Shown: piece after piece, positions 1-8,812 of the stretch
Layout: each line of letters opens with the position of its first letter
How positions within the stretch are numbered: position 1 is the stretch's first letter
Origin: DASSFG01 sp035550375
Lineage (GTDB): Bacteria; Planctomycetota; Planctomycetia; Pirellulales; JAICIG01
Reading direction: 5' to 3'
Assembly: GCA_035550375.1 (NCBI GenBank)
Contig: DASZPH010000011.1
Coordinates: 1-64,000 of the forward strand
Length of the DNA stretch: 64,000 nucleotides
Notes under the pieces: model-generated
Seen by the model: the letters and a program-made list of their open reading frames with translations, nothing else
Database searches by the model: none
What the model was told of the DNA's origin: nothing
Made by a program: the position numbers and the translations under genes

Positions 1-263
1 TCATCCTTGAACGGGCCTAGTTTTCTCTCTGGGCTTCCCAATTCACCCAGCTACAGGCTCGACCATACCCGAAATCTGCCAATTCTCCCATTGACGTTCC
101 TCAGAAAATCCGTTCCGCGCGCAATTCACCTTATGCACCCACTCGGGATGGTTGCCCCTAAATTGCCCTTTCTCGCAACGGCCGTCTTTGCCATACTTCG
201 CCCCGTTTTTGCCTGAGCGCGAACCGGCGTTTTCAGTTTGCCACCCGGCTTAAGCATGGCGCC

Positions 264-1550
264 ATGATCCGCCCCCCTCTAGAAATTTTCTTCTCCGTTG
301 GTGAACCCAGCGGCGATCTGCACGCGGCGAACCTGATTCGCGCGCTGCGAGCGCGCCAGGCCAACATCGAGTGCGTCGGCTACGGCGGCCCGCAGATGGC
401 GGCGGCAGGTTGCCGCCTTCACGCCGACCTGACAACGCTGGCCGTGATGTGGTTTCTGCGGGCGATCCTCAACTTGCACAAATTCCTGGCCCTGGTGTCG
501 CGCGCCGACCGCTACTTCCGTCACGCTCGGCCCGACGCGGTGGTGCTGGTCGACTACCCCGGATTCAACTGGTGGATTGCCCGCCGGGCGAAGGCGCACG
601 GCATACCCGTCTTTTACTACACGCCGCCGCAGATCTGGGCATGGGCGAGCTGGCGAGTCAAAAAAATGCGGCGATTCGTCGACCACGTCCTTTGCAGCCT
701 GCCGTTCGAGGCCGACTGGTTTCGCGCGCACGGCTGCCGTGCCACCTTCGTCGGACACCCCTATTTTGACGAGGTCTGGCATCGCGACCTCGATCAGGCG
801 TTTCTCGACGAGCAGATCGCCCGCGACGGTCGGCTGGTGACGATCCTGCCCGGTTCGCGCACCCAGGAGGTCGAGAACAATCTGCACTGGTTCTTGAAGG
901 CGGCCGGACGGATCCACGCGGCGGTGCCCGGCGTGCGGTTCGCGGTGGCGAGCTTCAAGCCGCACCAGGCCGAGTACGCGCGTCGCCTGGCTGCCGAGAG
1001 CGGCCTTCCCATCGAGGTCCATCTGCGGCGCACCGCCGAGCTGATCGAATTGTCCGACTGCTGCATGGCCGTCTCCGGCTCGGTCTCGCTGGAGCTTTTG
1101 CACCACTGCAAGCCGACGGTCGTCCTCTACTACGTCAGCCGCCTGGCGATCTTCGTGCAGAGCTTCTTTCGGCGGGTGAAGTACATCACCCTCGTCAATC
1201 TGCTCACAGCCGACGAATTGTTTCCGCGAGACGTGACGCCCTACGATCCTGATAAACCGGGAAGCGAGCGAGTTCTTTTTCCCGAATACCTCACCAGCGA
1301 AGATCGCTCGGAGCGACTGGCGAGGCACGTCATTGAATGGCTGGACGACGAGCCACGCCGGCGACGGCTGATCGGCGAACTGGTCAAGTTGAAGGTTCGG
1401 GTCGGACACGGCGGGGCTTCGCGGCGCGCCAGCGAATACATTTTGGCCACAGTCGGCACGAACACGCCGGCGATTCCGCGCCCCCATTTCTTGCCCGGCA
1501 TGCGCGTGGCCAGCAGTGGCGGGGCGTCTCGCCAGTGGGAGCAGACCTAG
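264..1550 (+). CDS. lpxB: Lipid-A-disaccharide synthase LpxB
   Basis: Glycosyltransferase (GT19 family) that joins UDP-2,3-diacylglucosamine to lipid X to make the lipid A disaccharide at the inner face of the cytoplasmic membrane. The 428-residue protein opens with the family signature FFSVGEPSGDLHAANLI (residues 8-24), followed by VGYGGPQM, VLVDYPGFNWW, the YYTPPQIWAW block (about 114-123) and FVGHPYFDEV. The C-terminal half carries LPGSRTQEVENN and the SGSVSLELLHH donor-binding region. The length is slightly above the usual 370-400 because of a C-terminal tail of about 30 residues with no known motif. The ATG at 264 is the only start that preserves the N-terminal signature. The gene stands alone here, away from other lpx genes. 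It indicates a Gram-negative outer membrane with lipid A. Family assignment is firm. Confidence 0.95.
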   Translation: MIRPPLEIFFSVGEPSGDLHAANLIRALRARQANIECVGYGGPQMAAAGCRLHADLTTLAVMWFLRAILNLHKFLALVSRADRYFRHARPDAVVLVDYPGFNWWIARRAKAHGIPVFYYTPPQIWAWASWRVKKMRRFVDHVLCSLPFEADWFRAHGCRATFVGHPYFDEVWHRDLDQAFLDEQIARDGRLVTILPGSRTQEVENNLHWFLKAAGRIHAAVPGVRFAVASFKPHQAEYARRLAAESGLPIEVHLRRTAELIELSDCCMAVSGSVSLELLHHCKPTVVLYYVSRLAIFVQSFFRRVKYITLVNLLTADELFPRDVTPYDPDKPGSERVLFPEYLTSEDRSERLARHVIEWLDDEPRRRRLIGELVKLKVRVGHGGASRRASEYILATVGTNTPAIPRPHFLPGMRVASSGGASRQWEQT

Positions 1551-1693
1551 CCCGGATCAGTTACCGACCCCGCAGGCTTGCGCGCAAACTGCGCCGACAG
1601 CCAACCCGAAGCGTGCGCGAGGGAAGCTGCGTTGTGCTCCTCGAAACCGGTTGAGAGGGTGTCCATCTCTGCGCCCCCAACCTCGAACGTCTC

Positions 1694-2374
1694 TCAAGAT
1701 TCTTCATCGAGGTGTCGGACGATGTCCCCCTCGACCATATAAATAACGTCCTCGGCGACGTTGGTCGCCATATCGCCAAGCCGTTCCAGGTGCTTGGCGA
1801 CCGAATAGAGCTTCAACAGCGTTTCAGTCTGCTCGGGTTGCTGGCGCACGGCGGCCCGGATCTTTTCGTGGATCATGCGCCGCATGCCGTCCAGTTCGTC
1901 GTCGTCCTGCCGCACGCGATGGGCCAGGGACGAATCGGCCGTGACCAACGCATCGAGGCTCCTCTTCACCATGTCCTGGGCCCGCACGGCCATCGCCCGG
2001 AAATCGACGGGCACGTCGACACGGTCGACGCGGGCCAGATACAGGACCCGTTTGGCGATATTCTTGGCCAGGTCCCCCATCCGTTCCAGGTCGTTGTTGA
2101 TCTTCAGCACGGCCACGACGAACCGCAGGTCGACCGCCACCGGCTGATAGAGGGCCAGGATCTTCAGGCAGTCTTCCTCGACGTCGACCTCCATACGGTC
2201 TATTTCCGCGTCTTCTTCCAGCACCTTGGCGGCCAGGTTCTCGTCTCGCTCGACCAGCGCGCTGACCGCATTAGCGATCGCGCTTTCCACCATCGATCCT
2301 ACGAAGAGGATTTTCTGCTTCAGTTGGTCGATTTGGCGCTGCAGATGTTTGGGCATTTCAGGCGCGGGCCTCAT
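1694..2374 (-). CDS. phoU: Phosphate-specific transport system accessory protein PhoU
   Basis: PhoU is a cytoplasmic all-helical regulator that couples the Pst phosphate transporter to the PhoR/PhoB signalling pair. The 226-residue protein has the two repeated three-helix PhoU units. The first contains LQRQIDQLKQKILFVGSMVE, LEEDAEIDRMEVDVEEDCL, and the metal-binding stretch with NNDLERMGDLAKNIAKR. The second has the matching KHLERLGDMATNVAEDV near residues 197-213. The two E/DRxGD motifs are the family's metal-cluster ligands. A Met at residue 7 is an alternative start. No pst or phoB/phoR gene is adjacent, so it is an orphan copy in this window. It is divergent from the hydrolase gene starting at 2614, with about 240 bp between them that probably holds both promoters. 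Confidence 0.95.
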   Translation of the reverse strand: MRPAPEMPKHLQRQIDQLKQKILFVGSMVESAIANAVSALVERDENLAAKVLEEDAEIDRMEVDVEEDCLKILALYQPVAVDLRFVVAVLKINNDLERMGDLAKNIAKRVLYLARVDRVDVPVDFRAMAVRAQDMVKRSLDALVTADSSLAHRVRQDDDELDGMRRMIHEKIRAAVRQQPEQTETLLKLYSVAKHLERLGDMATNVAEDVIYMVEGDIVRHLDEES

Positions 2375-2613
2375 GGCGTGTCAGACGGGCGGGCCGACCA
2401 CCCTCTATGCTAACATGCCGTACGGCCACGTAAAAAGGCACCGCGCCGGCAGTTGGTCAAGTTGGTCACAGGCGGTAGCATGCGGAGGCGCCGCGAAATA
2501 AATTAGAGGCGGCCAGAAAAAGTCGGTTGGTGGCATCGTGTCCAGCACGCCGGTCTTCTATGGTCGCCCTCAGACCTGTTCCATCCCTCCCGCCTCAGAG
2601 CATCGCCCCGCCT

Positions 2614-4821
2614 ATGAACGCTCAAACCTTTGCCCGGCTCCTTGCGGCGAACATCGCCCTGCTTGTTCTGTGCTTGCCATCTCTCTCGAGGGCCGAGGTG
2701 CCGCGGGCCCTTGCCGCGGGCAAGCTGCCGGCCGATAAGCGGCTTGCCGAGCCGAAGGATCTTGACGGGTATTTTCCGCTCGCCGTGCCGGCCAGCCTCG
2801 ATCAATGGCAGAAGCGGGCGGAGCACGTGCGCCGGCAGGTCAAAGTGGCCTGCGGATTGTGGCCGATGCCCGGCGCGTCGCCGGTAAACGCCGTGGTCCA
2901 CGGACGCGTCGACCGCAACGAATACACCGTCGACCGTGTCTACCTGGAAAGTTATCCGGGGCATTTCGTCACGGGAAGCCTCTACCGGCCGAAGGGGCGC
3001 AGCGGCAAGCTCCCCGCGGTACTCTGCCCGCACGGGCATTGGGCGAACGGCCGGTTTGTCGATCAGGGCGTGGCGATGGCCCGCCAGGAGATCGTCGACG
3101 GGGCCGAGCGGTTCGTCAACAGCGGCCGCTTTCCGTTGCAGGCCCGTTGCGTGCAGCTCGCCCGCATGGGTTGCGTCGTGTTTCACTACGACATGGTTGG
3201 CTACGCCGACAGTCAACAGATTTCCTTCGACGTGGCGCACCGCTACGGCAAGATTCGGCCGCACATGGAGTCGGCCGACAACTGGGGCTTTTTCAGCGCT
3301 CAAGCCGAGCTGCGGTTGCAATCAGTGATGGGTTTGCAAACCTATAACTCGATTCGGGCGCTCGATTGGATCAGTAGCCTGCCGGACGTCGACCCGGCGC
3401 GCATCGGCGTTACGGGAGCCAGCGGCGGCGGCACGCAAACGTTCATGCTGGGAGCACTCGACCCGCGGCCGGCGTCGATTTTTCCCGCCGTCATGGTCTC
3501 GACCGCCATGCAAGGGGGCTGCACCTGCGAGAACTGCAGCCTGTTGCGCATCGACACGGGCAATATCGAACTCGCAGGCCTCTTCGCGCCCAAGCCGTTG
3601 GGAATGACCGGCGCCGACGACTGGACGAAGGAGATTGCCGTCAGGGGGCTGCCGGAGCTGAAGCAGCTTTACAAGCTCTTCGGGGCCGAAGCCAACGTTA
3701 TGGCGAAACCGCTGGTGCAGTTTCCGCACAACTACAATCACGTCAGCCGTGCCGTGATGTATAGCTGGTTTAACAAGCATCTCAAGCTGGGCTACACCGA
3801 CCCGATCGTGGAAGAAGACTTCTTGCCGCTCACGGTCGCCGAAATGACGGTCTGGGACAATCAGCATCCGCAGCCTCCCAGCGGCGACGATTACGAACGC
3901 AGCCTGACCAAGTGGATGGCGGCCGATTCTGAGCGGCAGATGGCCGCCCTTACACCCGGCGACGCCTCAACTCTCTCCAAGTACCGCGACGTCGTGGGGA
4001 GCGCCGTCGAGGCGATCCTCGGCCATTCGCTGGACGACATCGGCACGCCCGAGTTCGAAAAGAGCCTGGAGGAAGACCGCGGCGACTACCTGGAGTTCGC
4101 CGGCCTGCTTCGCAACCAACTGCACGGGCAGGAACTTCCGGTCGTCTTTCTCCTGCCGAAGAACTGGAACAAGCGGGCCGTCTTGTGGATCGACGCGTCG
4201 GGCAAGGCCGGCCTCTACGGCTCAGACGGCGCGCCCAGGCCGGAGGTCAAGAAGCTGCTCAGCTCGGGCGTCTCGGTGGCCGGCATCGACCTGTTTGGCC
4301 AGGGCGAGTTTCTGACGCCGGGGCAGGCGCCGATGAAGAATCGGCGAGTGAGAAACCCAAGAGAGTTTGCCGGTTACACCTACGGGTACAATCACCCGCT
4401 CTTCGCGCAGCGGGTTCACGACGTGCTGGCGTTGGTGTCGTTCGCCAGGTCGAACGAGAACAAGCCCGACCGCATCGATCTGGTGGGGTTGAACGGGGCC
4501 GGCCCTTGGGTGGCGGCGACGGCGGCCCTGGCGGGCTCGGCGGTAGATCGGGTGGTCGTCGACACGGCCGGCTTCCGCTTTCGCGGGCTGACAGCCTTCG
4601 ACGACGCGGCGTTCCTGCCCGGCATCGTGAAATACGGCGACGTGCCGGCCCTACTCGCGTTGGCCGCGCCCCGTCCGCTTTGGTTGGCGGGGGAGAAAGG
4701 AAATAGTCCGGCACTCGTGCGGGACGCGTATAGAGCAGCAGGTCAGGCCGGAAACTTGACCGAGTACACAGGCGAAGAGTCGCGTCAGGCGTCGGAAGCC
4801 GTTAGTTGGCTGCTGAAGTAA
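2614..4821 (+). CDS. Secreted tandem alpha/beta-hydrolase (acetyl-xylan-esterase-like), second domain degenerate
   Basis: The frame is open from 2527, but the ATG at 2614 gives a good Sec signal peptide (FARLLAANIALLVLCLPSLS, cleaved near SRA-EV), so it is preferred; the mature protein would act in the periplasm or outside. Residues about 30-400 form an alpha/beta-hydrolase domain related to acetyl xylan esterase or dienelactone hydrolase, with nucleophile elbow GAS270GGG, candidate acid D335/D336 in MTGADDW and candidate histidine H372 or H376 in PHNYNHVSR. Residues about 500-735 look like a second copy of the fold (VSVAGIDLFGQGEF, RIDLVGLNGAG, PRPLWLAGE). The serine position there is Asn627, so this copy should lack hydrolase activity. 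The substrate is unknown; carbohydrate or polyester deacylation is plausible from the family. Confidence 0.75.
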   Translation: MNAQTFARLLAANIALLVLCLPSLSRAEVPRALAAGKLPADKRLAEPKDLDGYFPLAVPASLDQWQKRAEHVRRQVKVACGLWPMPGASPVNAVVHGRVDRNEYTVDRVYLESYPGHFVTGSLYRPKGRSGKLPAVLCPHGHWANGRFVDQGVAMARQEIVDGAERFVNSGRFPLQARCVQLARMGCVVFHYDMVGYADSQQISFDVAHRYGKIRPHMESADNWGFFSAQAELRLQSVMGLQTYNSIRALDWISSLPDVDPARIGVTGASGGGTQTFMLGALDPRPASIFPAVMVSTAMQGGCTCENCSLLRIDTGNIELAGLFAPKPLGMTGADDWTKEIAVRGLPELKQLYKLFGAEANVMAKPLVQFPHNYNHVSRAVMYSWFNKHLKLGYTDPIVEEDFLPLTVAEMTVWDNQHPQPPSGDDYERSLTKWMAADSERQMAALTPGDASTLSKYRDVVGSAVEAILGHSLDDIGTPEFEKSLEEDRGDYLEFAGLLRNQLHGQELPVVFLLPKNWNKRAVLWIDASGKAGLYGSDGAPRPEVKKLLSSGVSVAGIDLFGQGEFLTPGQAPMKNRRVRNPREFAGYTYGYNHPLFAQRVHDVLALVSFARSNENKPDRIDLVGLNGAGPWVAATAALAGSAVDRVVVDTAGFRFRGLTAFDDAAFLPGIVKYGDVPALLALAAPRPLWLAGEKGNSPALVRDAYRAAGQAGNLTEYTGEESRQASEAVSWLLK

Positions 4822-4853
4822 TAAGAAGGTGCCAGCGGCTCACCGGCGGTTGG

Positions 4854-5069
4854 CTACCTGCGATTTGTCCGGATCGCCCGCTCGCGGGAAGAAGCGTTTG
4901 GGGCCGCCAGATGCACCCACCTGGCGACAAGCTCTTCAAGCTTGGCATCCAACCAGGCGCCGAAGGGAGCGTAGACCTCGTCGGCCGCAACCGGCAAACC
5001 TAGCCGGGCGTCCTGATCGGAAACGAGGTGGAAGCCTTTCTTGCCCTGGGATGGAACGGGGGTCATGGC
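4854..5069 (-). CDS. Small hypothetical protein (71 aa)
   Basis: The reading frame encodes 71 residues, from MTPVPSQGKKGFHLVSD to a basic C-terminus. The upstream sequence on the minus strand, GGAGAG seven bases before this ATG, is a good ribosome-binding site and favours this start over one eight codons earlier. The middle, with a WLDAKLEELVARWVHLAAP stretch, is an amphipathic helix. There is no signal peptide or membrane segment. I have an unverified impression that short ORFs with similar helices recur in planctomycete genomes; I do not know a function. It lies between the convergent hydrolase gene and the EF-hand gene, transcribed in the same direction as the latter with about 300 bp between. 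It could be a chance ORF. Confidence 0.42.
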   Translation of the reverse strand, partial: AMTPVPSQGKKGFHLVSDQDARLGLPVAADEVYAPFGAWLDAKLEELVARWVHLAAPNASSRERAIRTNRR

Positions 5070-5280
5070 TGTGCTCTCCAGAAGGTCTCGCAAACTCTTC
5101 GGGCCCGCTTAACCCAGCTCGGCCCTTAGTTGGCTCTTCGTGGCAGTCGAGGCATCGGGTCACCCTTCGATGCTATTCTCGTGCCAGTTGCTTTCCAGAT
5201 AGGGACAAGCCCGTCGCCATCGAGGTTCGCTTGACCAAAATGTCCCCAATACGTCGCAGATTCTCGGCCGTGTGCCCCCG

Positions 5281-5299
5281 GCGCGCACGCACGCGCGCG
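5281..5299. repeat. Alternating purine-pyrimidine tract in a 302-bp gap
   Basis: In the otherwise featureless gap 5070-5371 there is a 19-bp run of strictly alternating G/A and C (GCGCGCACGCACGCGCGCG). Such tracts can adopt left-handed DNA under negative supercoiling. No gene, hairpin or promoter was recognised in the rest of the gap. Confidence 0.4.
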
Positions 5300-5371
5300 A
5301 AAACGCACGATCCACAACGCGCGGCAAAAGTGAATCAAATTGATGCCGCGTGTGCAAGCTTTTGTGGCAGT

Positions 5372-6358
5372 CTACTGCTGGGGGCGACGCAGCAAGGGCA
5401 CGGCCTGCCTGAGTTCATCGGCATCGACCGAGCCGTCTTTGTTCGCGTCGATCTTGGCGAACTGCTGCCGAAGGAAGGGGGGAAGCTCGCTCTCGCTCCA
5501 TTTTCCATCGCCGTCGGCGTCCAGGGAACGCAGCCGTTCGAGCAGCCGGGCGGGTCCGGGACGCCCGTCGCCCTCCGGGCTCTTGGCAGTGGGCGCGGGA
5601 GCTTGTCCCGGTTGCGGCGGCAATACGGCCGCGAGTTCCCCCGGGCTTAGCTCGCCGTCGTTGTCTCGATCGAGCTTACGCAGCGATTCGTCGGCCGAGG
5701 CGATCTCTTTCTTCGACAGCTTGCCGTCGCCGTCGGTGTCGAGGACGCCGAGGAGACCCCGGGGCTGAGGCGGGGCCGGTTGGCTGATCCCGGCTTGCGT
5801 TCGCAGCATTTCGTGCCCCCTGCGAAATTCTGCCAGACTCAGCGCCTTATCGCGATTGGCGTCGTAATCGAGCATAAGCTGCTCAAGCCTTCCCCGGGCC
5901 TGCTGAGGGACTTCATCAGGCTCGATCTGGCCGTCTCCGTTTGTGTCGAGCTGCTTAAACAGCTCTTGCGGATCGGCCTCGAGAAACTGGCGGAAACGGT
6001 CGCCGTCCGTCCCACGTTGCCCAGCTTGCTGCGCCGCCCGGGGGCGAGCGTCCGGCGGGTCGTCGGCCAGCGCGCCGCTGAACTCCTCCAGGCTTAGTTT
6101 ACCGTCAGCGTTGGCATCTCCGCGCCGCAACAAACGGCCAAACAACCGCCGCTGGTCGTCGGAGACATCGTCCTGGCCGATGTGGCCATCGCCATCCGCG
6201 TCAAGCTGCTTGAAGAGGGCCGCTCGGTCGGGCTGGGAGTTCGCCTGATCGTCGGCACTTGCCTTCGTGATCCCCCCAGCGTGGGCGAAAACGCTTGCCA
6301 TCGCGAAAAGGCTCGCCAACAGCGAGATCGAGGCCGACGAGAAGCGGGCATGGAACAT
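5372..6358 (-). CDS. Secreted EF-hand protein with eight calcium-binding loops
   Basis: The 328-residue protein starts with a signal peptide (SISLLASLFAMASVFAHAGG), so it is exported. It then has eight 12-residue EF-hand loops in pairs: DADGDGHIGQDD, DANADGKLSLEE, DTNGDGQIEPDE, DANRDKALSLAE, DTDGDGKLSKKE, DRDNDGELSPGE, DADGDGKWSESE and DANKDGSVDADE. Seven keep Gly at loop position 6; the fourth (DANRDKALSLAE) has Lys there and may bind weakly. Pro/Gln/Ala-rich linkers separate the pairs. No enzymatic domain is present, so a calcium-buffering, scaffold or adhesion role is inferred. EF-hand-rich exported proteins are common in planctomycetes. Confidence 0.85.
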   Translation of the reverse strand: MFHARFSSASISLLASLFAMASVFAHAGGITKASADDQANSQPDRAALFKQLDADGDGHIGQDDVSDDQRRLFGRLLRRGDANADGKLSLEEFSGALADDPPDARPRAAQQAGQRGTDGDRFRQFLEADPQELFKQLDTNGDGQIEPDEVPQQARGRLEQLMLDYDANRDKALSLAEFRRGHEMLRTQAGISQPAPPQPRGLLGVLDTDGDGKLSKKEIASADESLRKLDRDNDGELSPGELAAVLPPQPGQAPAPTAKSPEGDGRPGPARLLERLRSLDADGDGKWSESELPPFLRQQFAKIDANKDGSVDADELRQAVPLLRRPQQ

Positions 6359-6505
6359 GGCTCTGAATCCTGCGAAGTGTTGGTCAACGCGGAAACGACG
6401 TTCGACTATGAAACCACCCGCGAGCGGAAAAGTTCCGCTAAGCCATGCTCAGCCGGCCTGCGGTCGCTTGCAATCGCAAGGCGATGCTCTTAGATTGCTT
6501 GGCGC

Positions 6506-6964
6506 TTGCCGCGTTCTCAAAATTCTTCCGACCAGGTGACGGAAGCCGTGAAGGCCCGTTCCAACAAGTGTCCGTCGTGTGGTAAGCAGCACGTCCCCGG
6601 CTTTGAATTCTGCCAGAGATGCGGAACGCCGCTGGGGCCGGAGCTGGGCGACGAACACCCCATTCGTCGTGGCACGAGCGACGCCGACGAAGAGGAGGCG
6701 ATCGATCTGAACGGGCGTATTCTGCAGCTCCTCGAACGTGGGAAGCGCAAGGAAGCGGTCGGCCTCTACTACGAAGCGCTGGGCTGCGACATGAAGGTGG
6801 CGGAGGCAGCCATCGAGGAGCTTGCAAAGAGCGTCGAATTTGCGGAAGTTCGATCGACGGCATCGGCGGCGCCATCCCGGAAACTATCGACCAGGCAACC
6901 AGCGGGTTGGTTGAGGGGCTGTGTCGCGGCGATCAAGTCGCTGATGGGCTTCGACCGCGCTTAG
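6506..6964 (+). CDS. Zinc-ribbon protein of unknown function
   Basis: The 152-residue cytoplasmic protein has an N-terminal zinc ribbon, CPSCGKQHVPGFEFCQRCG, with two CxxC knuckles. An acidic linker (DADEEEAIDLN) follows, then a helical segment (residues about 67-110: ILQLLERGKRKEAVGLYYEA...AAIEELAKS) reminiscent of a short helical-hairpin or UBA/CUE-like unit. The start is uncertain: TTG at 6506 is the longest, and GTG at 6536 would remove ten residues without touching the ribbon. Its stop overlaps the stop of the convergent cytochrome gene: TTAG at 6961-6964 reads TAG on the plus strand and TAA on the minus strand. I do not recognise the family beyond the ribbon. Confidence 0.65.
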   Translation: MPRSQNSSDQVTEAVKARSNKCPSCGKQHVPGFEFCQRCGTPLGPELGDEHPIRRGTSDADEEEAIDLNGRILQLLERGKRKEAVGLYYEALGCDMKVAEAAIEELAKSVEFAEVRSTASAAPSRKLSTRQPAGWLRGCVAAIKSLMGFDRA

Positions 6965-7956
6965 CCGCCGCTGCGATAGCCTTCGTGGCAGGTGCTGCAC
7001 GCTTTGTTGAGTTGCCCGCCGGCGGCCTGCGCGCGCGCCAGATTGTCGGCCTTGACCGCCTCGGCAATCTCCAGCGCCTGCTTCTCGAGATCCTTGGCAT
7101 AGCCGAGGTAGGTTTCATCGTCGCCGAACTCGTAGCTGGGATCTTGAATCACGTGGGCGATGGCGGCCACGATCTGCGCCTCCTCGAACAGCGCGTTGCG
7201 ATTCTTGGAAAACTCACCTTTGTCGGAAGTCCAAGTCTTGATTTTCGTGCTGTAGCCCTCCTTGCCCATGCGAGTCATCAAAGGGGGCCGGTTGGCGATC
7301 TCGGCCCATTTGACGTCCGGGTCGGCCTTCGGTAGGTCGATCTTGCCGCCAGTGACGAGTTGGGCCAGGTCGTCGCTCCTCTGATGCGCCTCCTTGAAAG
7401 AATTGTCCGTGCCGACCTTGCAGTTGACGCCGGCTCGCCTGAATATCTCCCGCACCCCCGCGGCGTCCTTCTTCCAGCGCACGTCTCCTTCATATTCGGA
7501 AATGATGCCGAACAGCATCGCCAGCTCCGTGAAATGCACGCGGGCCACATGATAGGTTCCCCCTCTGAATACGCTGGGGGTCTTGGTCGCCTCTGCCAAG
7601 GGACCCGTCTGCGCCTTGACTTCGTCTTCGATTGTCGAGGCCGCGATCAACTTCGACCAGGCCGCGTTGCCTGCCGCCGCAATCTCGCTCTCTTCGCTGG
7701 GCCCCGCCGAGTTGGCCGATGATGCAGCCACGACCGCGCCGCCCGGTTGCCCCGGTCCGAGCCTGGTTCGAGCGTCGCTAAAGAACGTCTCGCGCACGTC
7801 GTCGCTGAACTTCGGGGGCGGCGCCGTCTTGAAGGTTCGCTGCTTCTTCTGCGAGGGAGATTTGGCCGCCGCATCGTGGGGCGGCTGCCACGCCGCGAGC
7901 ACCACGGCGGCGACAAGTAGCGCGAGGTTGGCAATCTTACTCGTGAAGCGACTCAT
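6961..7956 (-). CDS. Exported cytochrome c'-like protein with a C-terminal CxxCH
   Basis: The 331-residue protein has an N-terminal signal peptide (KIANLALLVAAVVLAAWQPP) and a single haem-binding motif near the very C-terminus, C320-S-T-C323-H324. That is the architecture of the cytochrome c'/c-556 four-helix family, where CxxCH sits in the last helix. The preceding 200 residues are helical and contain the segment AQIVAAIAHVIQDPSYEF...DETYLGYAKDLEKQALEIAEAV, like the final helices of that family. The N-terminal third is extra relative to a typical cytochrome c' of about 130-150 residues. A periplasmic electron-transfer or ligand-sensing role is likely. No redox partner gene is next to it. Confidence 0.7.
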   Translation of the reverse strand: MSRFTSKIANLALLVAAVVLAAWQPPHDAAAKSPSQKKQRTFKTAPPPKFSDDVRETFFSDARTRLGPGQPGGAVVAASSANSAGPSEESEIAAAGNAAWSKLIAASTIEDEVKAQTGPLAEATKTPSVFRGGTYHVARVHFTELAMLFGIISEYEGDVRWKKDAAGVREIFRRAGVNCKVGTDNSFKEAHQRSDDLAQLVTGGKIDLPKADPDVKWAEIANRPPLMTRMGKEGYSTKIKTWTSDKGEFSKNRNALFEEAQIVAAIAHVIQDPSYEFGDDETYLGYAKDLEKQALEIAEAVKADNLARAQAAGGQLNKACSTCHEGYRSGG

Positions 7957-8142
7957 AGGCGGACCGCATCCGGCACGAACGACGGAAGATTAAGAAAAGC
8001 CGTCAATAAAGGCATCCTATGTTGCAGGCACGATCAACCGCAAGCAGCGTCGCCCGACCTCCCCCTTCCCATCGTTCAGGGTGCAGAGCAGAATAGGCTT
8101 GCCACGGCCTCGAATGCCGCATCAGCCGCTCGGAGACTATTG

Positions 8143-8262
8143 ATGCTCGACATGGTCGCTTCCCATCCCGCAATTTCAGCCACGATGGCCATCGTGCTGG
8201 CGGCCTGCATGGGGCTGGCCGCTGCGGCTGGCATCGTCGGCTACCTCAACCGCCAAACCTAG
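8143..8262 (+). CDS. 39-residue single-span membrane peptide upstream of apt
   Basis: The ATG at 8143 is preceded by GGAG with a seven-base spacer, a strong ribosome-binding site. The frame encodes 39 residues, MLDMVASHPAISATMAI... to ...GYLNRQT, with one hydrophobic stretch VLAACMGLAAAAGIVGYL that could cross a membrane. The stop TAG (8260-8262) directly abuts the apt ATG at 8263, which suggests co-transcription and translational coupling. No family is recognised. Support is the start signal, the coherent hydrophobic profile and the exact abutment; the frame is too short for statistical confidence. Confidence 0.5.
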   Translation: MLDMVASHPAISATMAIVLAACMGLAAAAGIVGYLNRQT

Positions 8263-8796
8263 ATGAACCCCACGTCGGCTCTCGACCTCAGCCGGTTTAT
8301 CCGCGCGATTCCGGACTTTCCCAAGCCGGGAATTCTGTTTCGCGACATCACACCCCTGCTGGCCGACGCGGCGGCGCTGCGGGAAACGGTGAAACAACTG
8401 GCGGATCCTTTTCGAGATCAGCCCATCGACCTCGTCGCTGCGGCCGAGGCGCGCGGATTCATCTTCGCCGCGCCGCTGGCGATTGAGCTGGGCAAGGGCT
8501 TTGTGCCGGTGCGCAAGCCGGGCAAACTCCCCTACCAAACGCGCCGTTTCCAGTACGACCTGGAATACGGCAACGACACGCTGGAGATCCATTGCGACGG
8601 CGTCCGCGCCGGCGAGCGGGTGTTGCTCGTCGACGATTTGCTGGCCACCGGCGGCACGATGCAAGCTTGCTGCCGGCTGGTGGAAGAGTGCGGCGCCGTG
8701 ATCGTGGCCTGCGCCTTCGTCATCGAGCTGACCGGCCTGGGCGGAGCGCAGAAGATTGGCCCACACAAGACATTTAGTTTGCTGAAATACGAGTAG
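8263..8796 (+). CDS. apt: Adenine phosphoribosyltransferase
   Basis: Purine salvage enzyme that converts adenine and PRPP to AMP in the cytoplasm. The 177-residue length fits the family. Diagnostic segments are IRAIPDFPKPGILFRDITPLL (broken here only for description), AAAEARGFIFAAPLAIELG, the PRPP-binding loop VLLVDDLLATGGTM (about residues 124-137) and the C-terminal KTFSLLKYE. The start ATG is fixed by the conserved N-terminus and sits immediately after the stop of a 39-codon ORF. It is convergent with purC, another purine gene, with 16 bp between the stops. Confidence 0.97.
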   Translation: MNPTSALDLSRFIRAIPDFPKPGILFRDITPLLADAAALRETVKQLADPFRDQPIDLVAAAEARGFIFAAPLAIELGKGFVPVRKPGKLPYQTRRFQYDLEYGNDTLEIHCDGVRAGERVLLVDDLLATGGTMQACCRLVEECGAVIVACAFVIELTGLGGAQKIGPHKTFSLLKYE

Positions 8797-8812
8797 GGGC
8801 CAGCAGGGGCCT

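Noticed and set aside
7..216. 69-codon ORF before lpxB
   Set aside because: No ribosome-binding site, no recognisable domain, and proline-rich random-like composition. Bases 1-263 show nothing else I can support.
279..1487. Antisense ORF of 402 codons opposite lpxB
   Set aside because: Composition-driven shadow; the plus strand carries an unmistakable LpxB.
4829..5650. 273-codon plus-strand ORF across the small ORF and the EF-hand gene
   Set aside because: It is antisense to the EF-hand coding sequence and has a compositionally random translation.
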